Assembly (NCBI RefSeq): GCF_008932295.1
Contig: NZ_WBWA01000003.1
Coordinates: 284,406-348,405 of the forward strand
From: Brucella tritici
GTDB lineage: Bacteria; Pseudomonadota; Alphaproteobacteria; Rhizobiales; Rhizobiaceae
Direction: 5' to 3'
DNA: 64,000 bases
Below are positions 51,982 to 61,998 of this stretch, piece by piece. Each line of letters starts with the position of its first letter. The first letter of the stretch is position 1. The notes below the pieces were generated by a model, which saw nothing but the letters and a program-made list of their open reading frames with translations, had not been told where the DNA came from and searched no databases. The position numbers and the translations under genes were made by a program.

Positions 51982-54336
51982 ATGAACAAGCACCCTGCAA
52001 ACGCATTGAAAGCTGCCCGCATTGTGGGTGGCGTCGCGACCGACCAGAAACACGATTCCGCGCACAAGCATGTGACCGGAACGGCTGTCTACATCGACGA
52101 TATACCGGAGCCCGAAGGCACATTGCATATCGGGGTCGGCTATTCGTCCGTTGCACATGGTTCATTCAAGTCGATTGACTTGTCTGCAGTGCGCGCCGCT
52201 CCCGGTGTGGTCGACGTGCTGACCTACAAGGACGTGCCCGGCGAAAACGATGTTTCGCCGTCGGGCATGCATGACGACCCGATCTTTGCGGTCGACAAGG
52301 TTGAGTTTCACGGCCAACCGATCTTTGCGGTTATCGCGAAAAGCCGCGATCAGGCGCGCCGCGCTGCCCGTCTGGCGAAGATCGAATATGAGGAAGCAGC
52401 GGGCATTTATTCCATCGATGCACTGGACGGTCTGAAGGACCGGCTTGTCACGACGCCATTGACGCTGAAGCGCGGCGATGCACGTGCGGCCATCGACGCC
52501 GCGCCGCGCCGTATCAAGAACCGCATGTATCTCGGTGGGCAGGATCATTTCTATCTGGAAGGTCAGGTTTCACTGGCTATTCCCGGCGAGGATGAAGACG
52601 TTACCGTCTATTGCTCCACGCAAGGACCGAGCGAAACGCAGCATCTGGTTGCCCATGCGCTGGGCGTGCCAAGCCATTCCGTGACGGTGGAAGTGCGCCG
52701 CATGGGTGGTGGCTTTGGCGGCAAGGAAACGCAGGCCAACCAGTGGGCGGCCATTGCAGCCATTGCGGCCAAGAAGCACAAGCGCGCCATGAAGATCAGG
52801 CTCGACCGCGACGAGGACATGACCTCGACCGGCAAGCGCCACGGCTTTGTCATCGATTATGAAGTCGGCTTCGACGATGACGGCAATATTCTGGGCATCG
52901 ACTATCTGTTTGCTCTCAATGCCGGTTTCTCGGCAGACCTTTCCGGGCCGGTCGGCGACCGCGCATTGTTTCACTGCGATAATGCCTATTTCTTCCCGGC
53001 AGTTCATGCGCAGTCGGCGCCGCTTTATACGAACACTGTGTCGAATACAGCTTTTCGCGGCTTTGGCGGCCCACAGGGCATGGTCGGTGCGGAACGCGTG
53101 ATCGATGAAGTGGCTTTCGCTGTCGGTAAGGACCCGCTCGAAATTCGCAAGCGCAATTTCTACGATGAAATGGGGAAGGACGGCACACGCAATGTTACCC
53201 CCTATCACCAGAAGGTCGAAGATTGCATCATCCAGCGCATCGTTGCGGAACTTGAGGAAAGTTCCGATTACGCAAAGCGCCGCGAAGCGATCCGCGAATT
53301 CAACGCGAAAAACCGTTATGTGAAACGCGGCATGGCGCTGACGCCGGTGAAATTCGGCATTTCCTTCACCAAGACGGAGTCCAATCAGGCTGGCGCTCTG
53401 GTGCATATCTATAATGACGGCTCGGTGCATATGAACCATGGCGGCACAGAAATGGGGCAGGGGCTCCATATGAAAGTGGCGCAGGTTGTGGCCGAGGAAT
53501 TCCAGATCGATTTCGACCGCGTGAAGATCACCGCGACGACGACCGCCAAGGTGCCGAACACAGCGCCGACGGCGGCTTCTTCCGGTGCCGATCTCAACGG
53601 CATGGCTGCACAGGATGCTGCCCGCCAGATCAAGAAACGCCTCATCCATTTTGCGGCACAGCAATATCAGGTGCCGGAAGATCAGGTCGTGTTTCTTCCC
53701 AACCGGGTTCGCATCGGCAATCAGGAAATCAGCTTCAACGATCTCGTAAAGCAGGCTTTTATCGGTCGCGTGCAGCTATCGGCGGCAGGTCACTACAAGA
53801 CGCCGAAAATCCACTGGGACCGTGCCAAGGGCCGGGGCCACGCCTTCTATTACTATGCTTACGGAGCTGCCTGTTCCGAAGTTTCCGTCGATACTCTGAC
53901 TGGCGAATATGTGGTGGAGCGCACCGATATTCTACATGATACCGGGCGTTCCCTGAACCGCGCCATCGATATCGGTCAGGTTGAAGGCGGCTTCGTGCAG
54001 GGCATGGGCTGGCTGACGACAGAGGAGCTTGTGTGGGACGACAAGGGGCGGCTTCGCACCCACGCGCCATCCACCTACAAGATTCCATTGGCGTCCGACC
54101 GGCCCAAGATTTTCAATGTCGCGCTGACCGACTGGTCCGAGGCCTATGAGCCGACGATCCATCGTTCCAAGGCTGTCGGCGAACCGCCGCTGCCGCTTGG
54201 ACTGTCGGTGTTGCATGCTCTGGCCGATGCCATTGCCAGCGTGGCCGATCACAAGGTCTGCCCGCGCCTCGATGCGCCCGCAACACCGGAACGTGTGCTG
54301 ATGGCCATCGAACGGCTCCGCAAGCAAAAGGGCTAG
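51982..54336 (+). CDS. xdhB: Xanthine dehydrogenase, large molybdenum subunit
   Basis: A 784-residue molybdopterin-binding subunit that oxidises hypoxanthine and xanthine to urate. Marks: HKHVTGTAVYIDDIPEPEG, MGGGFGGKETQANQWAA, NTAFRGFGGPQGM (arginine of the substrate channel), PTAASSGADLNG, and the C-terminal KAVGEPPLPLGLSVLHALADAI that holds the catalytic Glu. ATG 51982 follows GAGGAGGCAATC. Five bases before xdhC. Confidence 0.96.
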   Translation: MNKHPANALKAARIVGGVATDQKHDSAHKHVTGTAVYIDDIPEPEGTLHIGVGYSSVAHGSFKSIDLSAVRAAPGVVDVLTYKDVPGENDVSPSGMHDDPIFAVDKVEFHGQPIFAVIAKSRDQARRAARLAKIEYEEAAGIYSIDALDGLKDRLVTTPLTLKRGDARAAIDAAPRRIKNRMYLGGQDHFYLEGQVSLAIPGEDEDVTVYCSTQGPSETQHLVAHALGVPSHSVTVEVRRMGGGFGGKETQANQWAAIAAIAAKKHKRAMKIRLDRDEDMTSTGKRHGFVIDYEVGFDDDGNILGIDYLFALNAGFSADLSGPVGDRALFHCDNAYFFPAVHAQSAPLYTNTVSNTAFRGFGGPQGMVGAERVIDEVAFAVGKDPLEIRKRNFYDEMGKDGTRNVTPYHQKVEDCIIQRIVAELEESSDYAKRREAIREFNAKNRYVKRGMALTPVKFGISFTKTESNQAGALVHIYNDGSVHMNHGGTEMGQGLHMKVAQVVAEEFQIDFDRVKITATTTAKVPNTAPTAASSGADLNGMAAQDAARQIKKRLIHFAAQQYQVPEDQVVFLPNRVRIGNQEISFNDLVKQAFIGRVQLSAAGHYKTPKIHWDRAKGRGHAFYYYAYGAACSEVSVDTLTGEYVVERTDILHDTGRSLNRAIDIGQVEGGFVQGMGWLTTEELVWDDKGRLRTHAPSTYKIPLASDRPKIFNVALTDWSEAYEPTIHRSKAVGEPPLPLGLSVLHALADAIASVADHKVCPRLDAPATPERVLMAIERLRKQKG

Positions 54337-54340
54337 AGAA

Positions 54341-55183
54341 ATGCCGGGCGCGCGCGACGATATCCGGGCTTTTCTCAACCGGCGTCCCGATAGTGTGTTG
54401 GTTGAAGTCACCGATGTGAAAGGTTCCGCGCCCCGCGATGCCGGGGCATGGATGCTGGTCGCCCGCGATATGATCTTCAGGACCATCGGCGGCGGCCAGC
54501 TTGAATATATGGCGATCGACCATGCCCGGAAAATCTTGGCTGGCGGCAGGGACTCACCCATGGATGTGCCACCTATGAATGTGGCATTGGGGCCTGAAAT
54601 CGGCCAGTGCTGCGGCGGACGGGTGGGCCTGAGCTTCCGGCGTGTCAGTCGCGGGCTGACTGACGAGCTTGTCAGCAAGGTCGATGCGGAAATAGCCACA
54701 CGCCCGCATGTCTATGTCTTCGGCGCGGGCCATGTTGGCGATGCGCTGGCAAATGCCCTCTCTCTCACGCCGGTACGTGTCATTCTGGTGGATACACGGG
54801 AAGCGGAGCTGATGGCTTGCGATGTGCCGGGTGTGGAGACCTGTCTTTCGGCAATGCCCGAACAGGTGGTGCGTTCCGCGCCGCCGGGCAGCGCTTTCAT
54901 CGTCCTCACCCATGACCATGCGCTGGATTTCCTCATCGTCACCGAGGCTTTGCAGCGGCGCGATGCCGTCTATGTCGGCATGATCGGCTCGAAGACCAAA
55001 AAGGCCACTTTCAAAAATTGGTTGAAACGGGAAATCGGCAGCGACAATCTTTTTGAAAATCTTGTCTGTCCCGTCGGTGGAGCCGTTGTAAAAGACAAGC
55101 GGCCGGAAGTCATTGCGGCATTGGCCGCAGCCGAAGTTCTGACGGCGGTTCTGACTTCGGTACGTGTATCGCAACCCGCGTGA
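54341..55183 (+). CDS. xdhC: Xanthine dehydrogenase accessory protein XdhC
   Basis: A 280-residue maturation protein that inserts and sulfurates the molybdenum cofactor of XdhB. It has the two-domain layout: VTDVKGSAPRDAGAWMLVARD and IGGGQLEYMAID with GPEIGQCCGGRVGLSFRRV, then a Rossmann part HVYVFGAGHVGDALANALS and GMIGSKTKKATFKNWLKREIG. ATG 54341 starts four bases after the xdhB stop. It is the last gene of uraH-xdhABC. Confidence 0.95.
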   Translation: MPGARDDIRAFLNRRPDSVLVEVTDVKGSAPRDAGAWMLVARDMIFRTIGGGQLEYMAIDHARKILAGGRDSPMDVPPMNVALGPEIGQCCGGRVGLSFRRVSRGLTDELVSKVDAEIATRPHVYVFGAGHVGDALANALSLTPVRVILVDTREAELMACDVPGVETCLSAMPEQVVRSAPPGSAFIVLTHDHALDFLIVTEALQRRDAVYVGMIGSKTKKATFKNWLKREIGSDNLFENLVCPVGGAVVKDKRPEVIAALAAAEVLTAVLTSVRVSQPA

Positions 55184-55246
55184 TCCGGCGGGTTTTCTTT
55201 TGAAACTCTCAAGGTTGCAAATAAGCATTGAGCGATTTCAGCCGCT

Positions 55247-56161
55247 CTATGCCAGGGCTTCCCGTATCAATCTCTGGCACCGTTCCGTCATGAAATCGAT
55301 GATGAGGCGCACTTTCGGGTCCTGAAAGCGCTTGTGCGGGTAGATCGCAGCAAGCTGGATCGGCGCAGGCGGCGTGCTTTCGAGGATGGGAACCAGCCGC
55401 CCGTCGCGAATATATTCTTTCACTTCGAACAGCGGCTTGTTGATGATGCCGCGTCCGCCGAGCGCCCACTGCGTCAATACGTCGCCATCATCCGAGTCAT
55501 AAGGCCCGGTGACTTCGAACTTGCGCAGACCTTCCGCCGTTTGCAGCGACCAGTAATATTCCTTGGAGCCCGGAAAGCGCAGCAGAAGACAGTCGTGTTT
55601 GTCGCCAAGCAACTCGTCAGGTGACTGCGGAACCCCGTGTTTCTCGAGATATGCAGGTGCCGCACAGATCACGCGTTCGCAATTCATGATGCCGCGCATA
55701 CGCAGGTTCGAGTTCTCCAGAACACCGAGCTTGAAAGCCACATCGACGCCTTCGCTCATGATATCGACTTCATGATCGGAGAGGCGAAGCCGCACTTCGA
55801 TGTCCGGATATTTGTCGTGAAATTCGGGAATCCCCGATGCAATCAGCCGTCTGCCAAAGCCAAGCGGGGCGGTGATGCGAATCGATCCCTTCGGATTTTT
55901 CGCAAGTTCCGCCACGGCAGCTTCCGCTTCATCCACAGCTTCGAGGATTTTCAATGCGCCGTCATAGAATACGCGACCGTGTTCGGTCGGCGTGAGCTTG
56001 CGCGTCGTCCGGTTGAAGAGCCTGACCCCCAGATGCTTCTCCAACTCCTTGATTCGATTGCTGGCAACTGCTGGCGATGCGCGCTGGTCGCGACCCGCCG
56101 CGGATAGATTTCCCAATTCGACAACGCGCACAAAAACGCGCAGATTATCAAGATATGACAT
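55247..56161 (-). CDS. LysR-family transcriptional regulator
   Basis: A 304-residue LysR-type regulator of the large CrgA/DmlR-like subgroup: winged helix (MSYLDNLRVFVRVVELGNLSAAGRDQRASPAVASNRIKELEKHLGVRLFNRTTRKLTPTEHG) then effector domain (about 90-290, GSIRITAPLGFGRRLIASGIPEFHDKYPDIEVRLRLSDHEVDIMSEG). It sits convergent to xdhC and divergent to puuD, so it probably regulates the purine genes. Start taken at ATG 56159-56161 after GGAGGGG; the upstream codons in frame have no homology. Confidence 0.9.
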   Translation of the reverse strand: MSYLDNLRVFVRVVELGNLSAAGRDQRASPAVASNRIKELEKHLGVRLFNRTTRKLTPTEHGRVFYDGALKILEAVDEAEAAVAELAKNPKGSIRITAPLGFGRRLIASGIPEFHDKYPDIEVRLRLSDHEVDIMSEGVDVAFKLGVLENSNLRMRGIMNCERVICAAPAYLEKHGVPQSPDELLGDKHDCLLLRFPGSKEYYWSLQTAEGLRKFEVTGPYDSDDGDVLTQWALGGRGIINKPLFEVKEYIRDGRLVPILESTPPAPIQLAAIYPHKRFQDPKVRLIIDFMTERCQRLIREALA

Positions 56162-56262
56162 ACGTCCCCTCCACGATTGTCTAGATTTTTTTGAAAGTGC
56201 TGGTCGTGATGTGACGTTCCCTGAACCTGATTCCTTTGGCACATAATGCAACAACGAACAAT

Positions 56263-56296
56263 GGGCTAAGAATTGGCCCAAGAAACGGGCTAAGAA
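56263..56296. repeat. Direct repeat before puuD
   Basis: GGGCTAAGAA occurs at 56263-56272 and 56287-56296 (24-base period), next to a GGGC/GCCC arm. It lies directly upstream of puuD and its LysR neighbour, so it might be a regulator site. Confidence 0.3.
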
Positions 56297-56309
56297 ATGG
56301 GAGTCCCTG

Positions 56310-57545
56310 ATGTATGATTTTGCCGTAGCCTGGGACTGGCTGGGCTTCGCAGCGCGGTGGCTGCATGTGATTACCGCGATTGCGTGGATCGGCTCGTCCT
56401 TTTACTTCATTGCGCTTGATCTGGGCTTGCGCCAGCGTCCCGGCTTGCCGGCAGGTGCGCATGGCGAGGAATGGCAGGTCCATGGTGGTGGCTTCTATCA
56501 CATCCAGAAATATCTGGTTGCGCCCGCCGAAATGCCGGAACACCTGACCTGGTTCAAATGGGAATCCTACGCCACCTGGCTGTCGGGTTTCACGCTGCTC
56601 TGCATCGTCTACTATGCCGGGGCTGACCTTTACCTGATCGATCCGAATGTTCTCGATGTCTCGCGTCCGGTCGCCATCGGCATCTCGATTGCCTCGCTGG
56701 CTTTTGGCTGGATCGCCTACAACACGATCTGCAAGCTGATGCTCGGCAAGAGCGATACGCTGCTGATGGTCATTCTCTACTGTATTCTGGTCGTGGTAGC
56801 CTGGGGCTATACGCACCTGTTCACAGGCCGCGCCGCCTTCCTGCATCTCGGCGCCTTTACCGCGACGATCATGTCCGCCAACGTGTTCATGATTATCATT
56901 CCGAACCAGAAAATCGTGGTGGCGGATCTGATCGCAGGCCGCAAGCCGGACCCCAAATACGGCAAGATCGCCAAGCAGCGTTCGACGCATAACAACTATC
57001 TGACGCTGCCCGTTCTGTTCCTGATGCTGTCGAACCACTATCCGCTGGCTTTCGGGACGCAGTTCAACTGGGTTATCGCCTCGCTGGTGTTCCTGATGGG
57101 CGTCACGATCCGCCACTGGTTCAACACGCAGCACGCCCGCAAGGGCAGCCCGACCTGGACATGGCTGGTAACAGTGATCCTGTTCATCATCATCATCTGG
57201 CTCTCGACAGTGCCGAAGGTTCTGACCGGTGAGCCGGAGGAACAGAAGGTCTCGGCGTTGCAGCAATCTTTCATCTCGGACCCGCACTTTGAAAAAGTGC
57301 GGGATACCGTTCTTGGGCGTTGCGCCATGTGCCACGCCAAGGAGCCGGGCTGGGAAGGCATCATTGCGCCGCCAAAGGGCGTCGTGCTGGATACCGACCG
57401 GGATATTGCCGCGCATGCGCGTGAAATCTATTTGCAGGCAGGTCGCTCGCATGCCATGCCGCCCGCCAATGTCACCGGCGTGAGTGAGGAAGAGCGCCAG
57501 CTTCTCGCTTCCTGGTACCAGTCTGCCACGCAAGGCCCGAAATAA
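56310..57545 (+). CDS. puuD: Membrane urate oxidase with C-terminal cytochrome c (PuuD)
   Basis: A 411-residue inner-membrane enzyme that oxidises urate to 5-hydroxyisourate and passes electrons to cytochrome c and not to oxygen. Residues 1-300 are the membrane DUF989-type part with about eight helices (WLHVITAIAWIGSSFYFIALD, EWQVHGGGFYHIQKYLVAPAEMPEHLTWFKWESYATWLSGF). The C-terminal ~95 residues are a c-type cytochrome with haem site CAMCH (ligand Met in SHAMPPANVTGVSEEE). ATG 56310 follows GGGAG. It is upstream of guaD with five bases between. Confidence 0.94.
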   Translation: MYDFAVAWDWLGFAARWLHVITAIAWIGSSFYFIALDLGLRQRPGLPAGAHGEEWQVHGGGFYHIQKYLVAPAEMPEHLTWFKWESYATWLSGFTLLCIVYYAGADLYLIDPNVLDVSRPVAIGISIASLAFGWIAYNTICKLMLGKSDTLLMVILYCILVVVAWGYTHLFTGRAAFLHLGAFTATIMSANVFMIIIPNQKIVVADLIAGRKPDPKYGKIAKQRSTHNNYLTLPVLFLMLSNHYPLAFGTQFNWVIASLVFLMGVTIRHWFNTQHARKGSPTWTWLVTVILFIIIIWLSTVPKVLTGEPEEQKVSALQQSFISDPHFEKVRDTVLGRCAMCHAKEPGWEGIIAPPKGVVLDTDRDIAAHAREIYLQAGRSHAMPPANVTGVSEEERQLLASWYQSATQGPK

Positions 57546-57550
57546 GGACC

Positions 57551-58861
57551 ATGACGAAAATGACCAAGCTTCTGATCCGCGGCCGCGTGCTGACCTTTCG
57601 TGACGAACCGCAAAGCCTCGATGACAATACCGCTTATCGCTACATTGAAGACGGTGCCGTGCTGGTCGAAGATGGCCGTATCCTGCGCCTCGGCGATTTT
57701 GCCGAAGTCCGTGCCGAGGCGGACAGCGACGTCAACGTCGCCGATCATCGCCCGCATCTGATCCTGCCCGGCTTCATCGATACGCATATCCATTATCCGC
57801 AGACGCAGGTGGTTGCTTCCTATGCCGCCAATCTGCTGGAGTGGCTCAACACCTATACGTTCGTCGCCGAGCAGAAATTTGCCGACGAACAGCATGCTGA
57901 ATTCATCGCGGAGCGCTTTCTTGACGAGCTGATCCGCCACGGCACCACCACGGCGGTCGCCTATTGTTCTGTCCATCCGCAGAGCGTCGATGCCTATTTC
58001 CGCGCTTCGCAGCATCGCAATATGCGTATGCTGGGTGGCAAGGTGATGATGGATCGCAATGCGCCGCCAGCACTTTGCGACACGGCACAGTCCGGTTATG
58101 ACGATACGAAGGCGCTGATTGCGCGCTGGCAGGGCAAGGGCCGCCTTGATTATGTAATCACCCCACGCTTTGCCATTACGTCGACGCCGGAGCAGCTCGA
58201 AGCAAGCCAGACACTTGTTCGTGAGCACCCCGGCAGCTACATCCAGACGCATCTTTCGGAAAATCACGACGAAATCTCTTTCACCAAGTCGCTTTACCCG
58301 CAAGCGCCGGACTATCTTGGCATTTACGAACATTACGGCCTGTTGGGCGACAAGACCCTGCTCGGCCACTCGATCCATCTGGAACCGCGCGAAGTGCGCG
58401 TCATGGTGGAAACCGGTTCTATTGCCGTCTTCTGCCCGACCTCCAACCTGTTTCTCGGTTCAGGCCTCTTCGACCGCGACCGGTTGAAAGCATCGGGCGT
58501 GCGCATGGCGGTGGCGACCGATGTTGGTGGCGGCACAAGTTTCTCCATGCTGCGCACCATGGATGAGGGCTACAAGGTTCTCCAGCTCCGTGAACAGCGT
58601 CTGAACCCGTTCCAGTCCTTCTATATGATGACGCTGGGTAATGCCCGCGCGCTCTCCATGGAAGACAAGATCGGTACACTCGACGAGGGCACGGAAGCCG
58701 ATATCGTGGTGCTGGATTCGTCCGCAACATCGCCAATGCGGCTTCGCATGGCGGCTGGCGCGACGCTGGAGCAGGAACTGTTCCTGTTGCAGACGCTGGG
58801 CGATGACCGCGCCATTGTCGAAACCTATGTGGCCGGGAAACCGCTCAAGTCCGAACTCTAA
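57551..58861 (+). CDS. guaD: Guanine deaminase
   Basis: Zn amidohydrolase that converts guanine to xanthine and ammonia, feeding XDH. The 436-residue protein has PGFIDTHIHYPQTQ (HxH metal site), EFIAERFLDELIRHGTTTAVAYCSVH, QTHLSENHDEI, GHSIHLEPREVR and ATDVGGGTSFSMLRTMDEGYK (metal Asp), as in GuaD. ATG 57551 follows AAGGACC; five bases after puuD, same transcript. Confidence 0.96.
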   Translation: MTKMTKLLIRGRVLTFRDEPQSLDDNTAYRYIEDGAVLVEDGRILRLGDFAEVRAEADSDVNVADHRPHLILPGFIDTHIHYPQTQVVASYAANLLEWLNTYTFVAEQKFADEQHAEFIAERFLDELIRHGTTTAVAYCSVHPQSVDAYFRASQHRNMRMLGGKVMMDRNAPPALCDTAQSGYDDTKALIARWQGKGRLDYVITPRFAITSTPEQLEASQTLVREHPGSYIQTHLSENHDEISFTKSLYPQAPDYLGIYEHYGLLGDKTLLGHSIHLEPREVRVMVETGSIAVFCPTSNLFLGSGLFDRDRLKASGVRMAVATDVGGGTSFSMLRTMDEGYKVLQLREQRLNPFQSFYMMTLGNARALSMEDKIGTLDEGTEADIVVLDSSATSPMRLRMAAGATLEQELFLLQTLGDDRAIVETYVAGKPLKSEL

Positions 58862-58880
58862 AGCTTCCTCACTGCGCTTC

Positions 58881-59006
58881 TCCCTCATCCTGAGGTGCGG
58901 AGCAAAGCGAAGCTTCGAAGGACGATGGCAGGCGCCGCGTGTTTTCCCTCAGTCCTTCGAGACGCTTCCCCTTCGACACGCTCAGGCAAGCTCCTCAGGA
59001 TGAGGG
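58881..59006. repeat. Rhizobiales palindromic repeat (TCCCTCATCCTGAGG type)
   Basis: Left arm TCCCTCATCCTGAGGTGCGG with GAAGCTTCGAAGGAC, and right arm GTCCTTCGAGACGCTTCC with CTCCTCAGGATGAGGGA, forming a large imperfect hairpin of about 126 bases between guaD and the IclR gene. This is a well-known repeat form in alphaproteobacterial intergenic DNA. The 192-bp gap holds no gene. Confidence 0.75.
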
Positions 59007-59053
59007 AAAAAAAGGGCCGTAGAACATCGGACTTTGCCAGAATTCACTGCGCG

Positions 59054-59872
59054 TTAAAACTCTTCCGGGCGTTTGCCACCCATGGCGCGGGTCAGCTCGT
59101 CGGCGGTGGAGCGGATCAGCGGCCCGAATTCGTCGAGCCGCTTTTTCGGCAGGCGCACCGCAGGGCCGGAAACGGAAATGCCGGCAATCGCCTCACCATA
59201 TTCATTGAAGATTGGGGCGGCGATGCAACACATGCCAAGCGTGTGTTCCTCGTCGTCGACAGACCAGCCGCGAGTACGGGTTGCCTGAATATCTTTCAGT
59301 AGCGCAGGCAGGTTGTCGAGTGTGCGTTGCGTGAAATGTTCAAGCGTGCGCCCTGACAGGGCGTGCGCGATTTCCTTGTCCGACCATGTGGACAATATGG
59401 CCTTGCCTATACCGGATGCATGGATGGGGCCGCGCCTTCCGGGCCGGAAAAAGGCACGCATCGGCGCATGGCTTTCGATCTGCGAGATGAACACGACATC
59501 GCCGCCGTCCTCGACGCCGATATTGGCGGTCTCGCCGCTCGTTTCCATCAATGTCTTGAGATAGGGCCGTGCCTGAATGCCGAGCTTGCGGAACCGGCGG
59601 AAGGCATTGCCGATTTCGAAAGCTTTGACGCCGATGGTCCAGTCTCCGCTTTCCAGATCGTGGGAAACCATACCATGATTGGCCAGTGACGACAGAAGGC
59701 GGTGCACGGTGGAGGGCGCCATACCGCTCTCATCGGCAAGGTCGGTCAATGTCGAGCCATCATTCTCGGCGATCAATGCCAGCAGCTTCAGGCTCCGGTC
59801 CAGAACCTGCACAGACGAGGGCGTTGCGTTTTCCGCCGCCTTGCGGCCCCGCTTTACCTTTGCCTGTTCCAT
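59054..59872 (-). CDS. IclR-family transcriptional regulator
   Basis: A 272-residue regulator: an N-terminal winged helix (about 20-85, VQVLDRSLKLLALIAENDGSTLTDLADESGMAPSTVHRLLSSLANHGMVSHD) and a C-terminal IclR effector domain (about 95-260, FFRPGRRGPIHASGIGKAILSTWSD, RTRGWSVDDEEHTLGMCCIAAPIFNEYGEAIAGISVSGP). Divergent from gcl, so it probably acts like AllR/GclR on glyoxylate genes. Start at ATG 59870-59872 after GGAG; the longer frame to 59923 has no ribosome site. Confidence 0.9.
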   Translation of the reverse strand: MEQAKVKRGRKAAENATPSSVQVLDRSLKLLALIAENDGSTLTDLADESGMAPSTVHRLLSSLANHGMVSHDLESGDWTIGVKAFEIGNAFRRFRKLGIQARPYLKTLMETSGETANIGVEDGGDVVFISQIESHAPMRAFFRPGRRGPIHASGIGKAILSTWSDKEIAHALSGRTLEHFTQRTLDNLPALLKDIQATRTRGWSVDDEEHTLGMCCIAAPIFNEYGEAIAGISVSGPAVRLPKKRLDEFGPLIRSTADELTRAMGGKRPEEF

Positions 59873-59993
59873 CACCGTCTCCGAATCCCGCCTAAACTCA
59901 GGAATTATCACTATCGCATCCATTGCTACTCGGAAAGACGCAGGCGGATTATCTCCGTTCCGTTGAAAATCTTTATTTCCGTATAATGGTATG

Positions 59994-60033
59994 CATTTCC
60001 ATTTTTTGATAATAACATTTGTAAATGGAGATG
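59994..60033. promoter_or_regulatory. Candidate IclR operator between the IclR gene and gcl
   Basis: CATTTCCAT (59994-60002) and ATGGAGATG (60025-60033) form an 8-of-9 inverted repeat in the divergent gap. IclR-family operators are typically inverted half-sites of TTTCC type; inferred. Confidence 0.35.
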
Positions 60034-60042
60034 AGTTCCACA

Positions 60043-60110
60043 GGGTATTTTCAGCAAAAGTGCGTAAGCCTTTTGCGTCTGGAAATGCGTGAGAAAAAGA
60101 AACAAAGCGG
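60043..60110. repeat. Dispersed TTTTCAGCAAAAGTGCG-type repeat
   Basis: TATTTTCAGCAAAAGTGCG, CTTTTGCGTCTGGAAATGCG, GAGAAAAAGAAACAAAGCGG: the same order of blocks as the repeat at 1188-1257. It is just upstream of gcl. Confidence 0.5.
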
Positions 60111-60156
60111 CAATACCCGTTCCGCAGGAACGGACGCCGCTTGAGGAGGATTGGCC

Positions 60157-61941
60157 ATGGCCAGAATGCGTGCAGTCGATGCAGCCGTGCTTGTGCTGGA
60201 AAGAGAAGGGATCAATTGTGCTTTCGGCGTACCGGGCGCAGCGATCAATCCATTTTATTCGGCGATGAAAGCGCGCGGGTCGATCCGCCACATACTGGCG
60301 CGACATGTCGAGGGCGCTTCGCATATGGCCGAGGGTTATACCCGCGCAAAGCATGGCAATATCGGCCTGTGCATTGGCACCTCCGGCCCCGCCGGAACGG
60401 ATATGATCACTGGTCTCTATTCGGCATCCGCCGACTCGATCCCGATCCTCTGTATCACGGGACAGGCGCCACGCGCGCGTCTGGACAAGGAAGACTTTCA
60501 GGCGGTCGATATCGCGAAGATCGCGGCGCTCGTCACCAAATGGGCGGTCACGGTCATGGAACCGGCACTGGTGCCTTTTGTTTTCCAGAAGGCGTTCCAC
60601 ATCATGAAGTCGGGTCGCCCCGGTCCGGTTCTGATCGACCTGCCGATTGATGTCCAGCTTGCGGAAATCGAATTCGACATCGACACTTACCAGCCGATGG
60701 AAGCCTACAGACCCGCTGCCACGCGGGCACAGGCCGAAAAGGCGCTCGCCATGTTGAACGACGCGGAACGTCCGCTGATCGTCGCGGGCGGCGGCATCAT
60801 CAACGCCGATGCATCGGATCTTCTGGTCGAGTTCGCTGAAATCACCGGCATTCCGGTCATCCCGACCCTGATGGGCTGGGGCGTCATTCCCGACGACCAT
60901 CGCCTGATGGCGGGCATGTGCGGACTGCAGACCTCGCACCGCTATGGCAATGCCAATCTGCTGGCCTCCGATGTCGTCATCGGCATCGGCAATCGCTGGG
61001 CAAACCGTCATACGGGCAATGTCGATACCTACAGGAAGGACCGCAAGTTCATCCATATCGACATTGAGCCGACGCAGATCGGTCGCGTCTTTGCACCGGA
61101 CTTCGGTATTGTCTCCGACGCAGGCAAGGCGCTGAAGCTGCTGCTGGACGTTGCGACCGAATGGAAGTCTGCCGGTAAGCTGCGCGACTGGTCGGACTGG
61201 GCCAAGGAATGCGGCGAGCGCAAGCGCACCATGCTGCGCAAGACGCATTTCGACCAGACACCGCTCAAGCCGCAGCGTGTTTATGAGGAGATGAACAAGG
61301 CGTTCGGTCGCGATACCTGCTATGTCACAACCATTGGCCTCAGCCAGATCGCGGGCGCGCAGTTCCTGCATGTCTATCGTCCGCGCAACTGGATCAATTG
61401 CGGTCAGGCCGGTCCGCTGGGCTGGACGTTGCCAGCAGCGCTCGGTGTCCGTGCTGCCGATCCCGATCGTCCGATTGTTGCGCTTTCAGGTGACTATGAT
61501 TTCCAGTTCATGATCGAGGAACTGGCGGTCGGCGCACAGCACAAGCTGCCCTATATTCATGTGGTCGTGAACAATTCCTATCTCGGCCTGATCCGACAGG
61601 CGCAGCGCGGCTTCAACATGGATTTCGAAGTGAGCCTCGCCTTCGACAACATCAATGCCGATGGCGACGCGGAAAAGGGTTACGGCGTCGATCATGTAGC
61701 GATTGCCGAAGGTCTTGGCTGCAAGGCGATCCGGGTTCGCAGCCCCAACCAGTTTGCCGAAAGTTTTGAACAGGCAAAAGCGCTTATGGCGGAGCATCAG
61801 GTGCCGGTGGTTCTGGAATTCATCCTGGAACGCGTTACCAATATCTCCATGGGTGTCGACATCGATCAGGTTGTCGAATTTGAGGAACTGGCAGAACGTG
61901 GCGAAGATGCGCCGACCGCTATCGCAGCGCTTTTGGATTAA
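60157..61941 (+). CDS. gcl: Glyoxylate carboligase
   Basis: ThDP enzyme that condenses two glyoxylates to tartronate semialdehyde with loss of CO2. The 594-residue protein matches the E. coli enzyme closely, including the replacement of the usual catalytic Glu by Val in [18 protein letters not shown], which is characteristic of Gcl. Also seen: [48 protein letters not shown] and the ThDP-binding [15 protein letters not shown]...NNSYLG. ATG 60157 follows GAGGAGG. It heads gcl-hyi-glxR-glycerate kinase. Confidence 0.96.
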   Translation: MARMRAVDAAVLVLEREGINCAFGVPGAAINPFYSAMKARGSIRHILARHVEGASHMAEGYTRAKHGNIGLCIGTSGPAGTDMITGLYSASADSIPILCITGQAPRARLDKEDFQAVDIAKIAALVTKWAVTVMEPALVPFVFQKAFHIMKSGRPGPVLIDLPIDVQLAEIEFDIDTYQPMEAYRPAATRAQAEKALAMLNDAERPLIVAGGGIINADASDLLVEFAEITGIPVIPTLMGWGVIPDDHRLMAGMCGLQTSHRYGNANLLASDVVIGIGNRWANRHTGNVDTYRKDRKFIHIDIEPTQIGRVFAPDFGIVSDAGKALKLLLDVATEWKSAGKLRDWSDWAKECGERKRTMLRKTHFDQTPLKPQRVYEEMNKAFGRDTCYVTTIGLSQIAGAQFLHVYRPRNWINCGQAGPLGWTLPAALGVRAADPDRPIVALSGDYDFQFMIEELAVGAQHKLPYIHVVVNNSYLGLIRQAQRGFNMDFEVSLAFDNINADGDAEKGYGVDHVAIAEGLGCKAIRVRSPNQFAESFEQAKALMAEHQVPVVLEFILERVTNISMGVDIDQVVEFEELAERGEDAPTAIAALLD

Positions 61942-61998
61942 GAGCAATTCCCGGTTTTGTCCGCAATTGCGCAAATAGAGAATTATAAGGAGGCGAAA

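Noticed and set aside
58881..59006. Possible insertion-sequence end
   Set aside because: No transposase or target duplication; the form is a short intergenic palindromic repeat.
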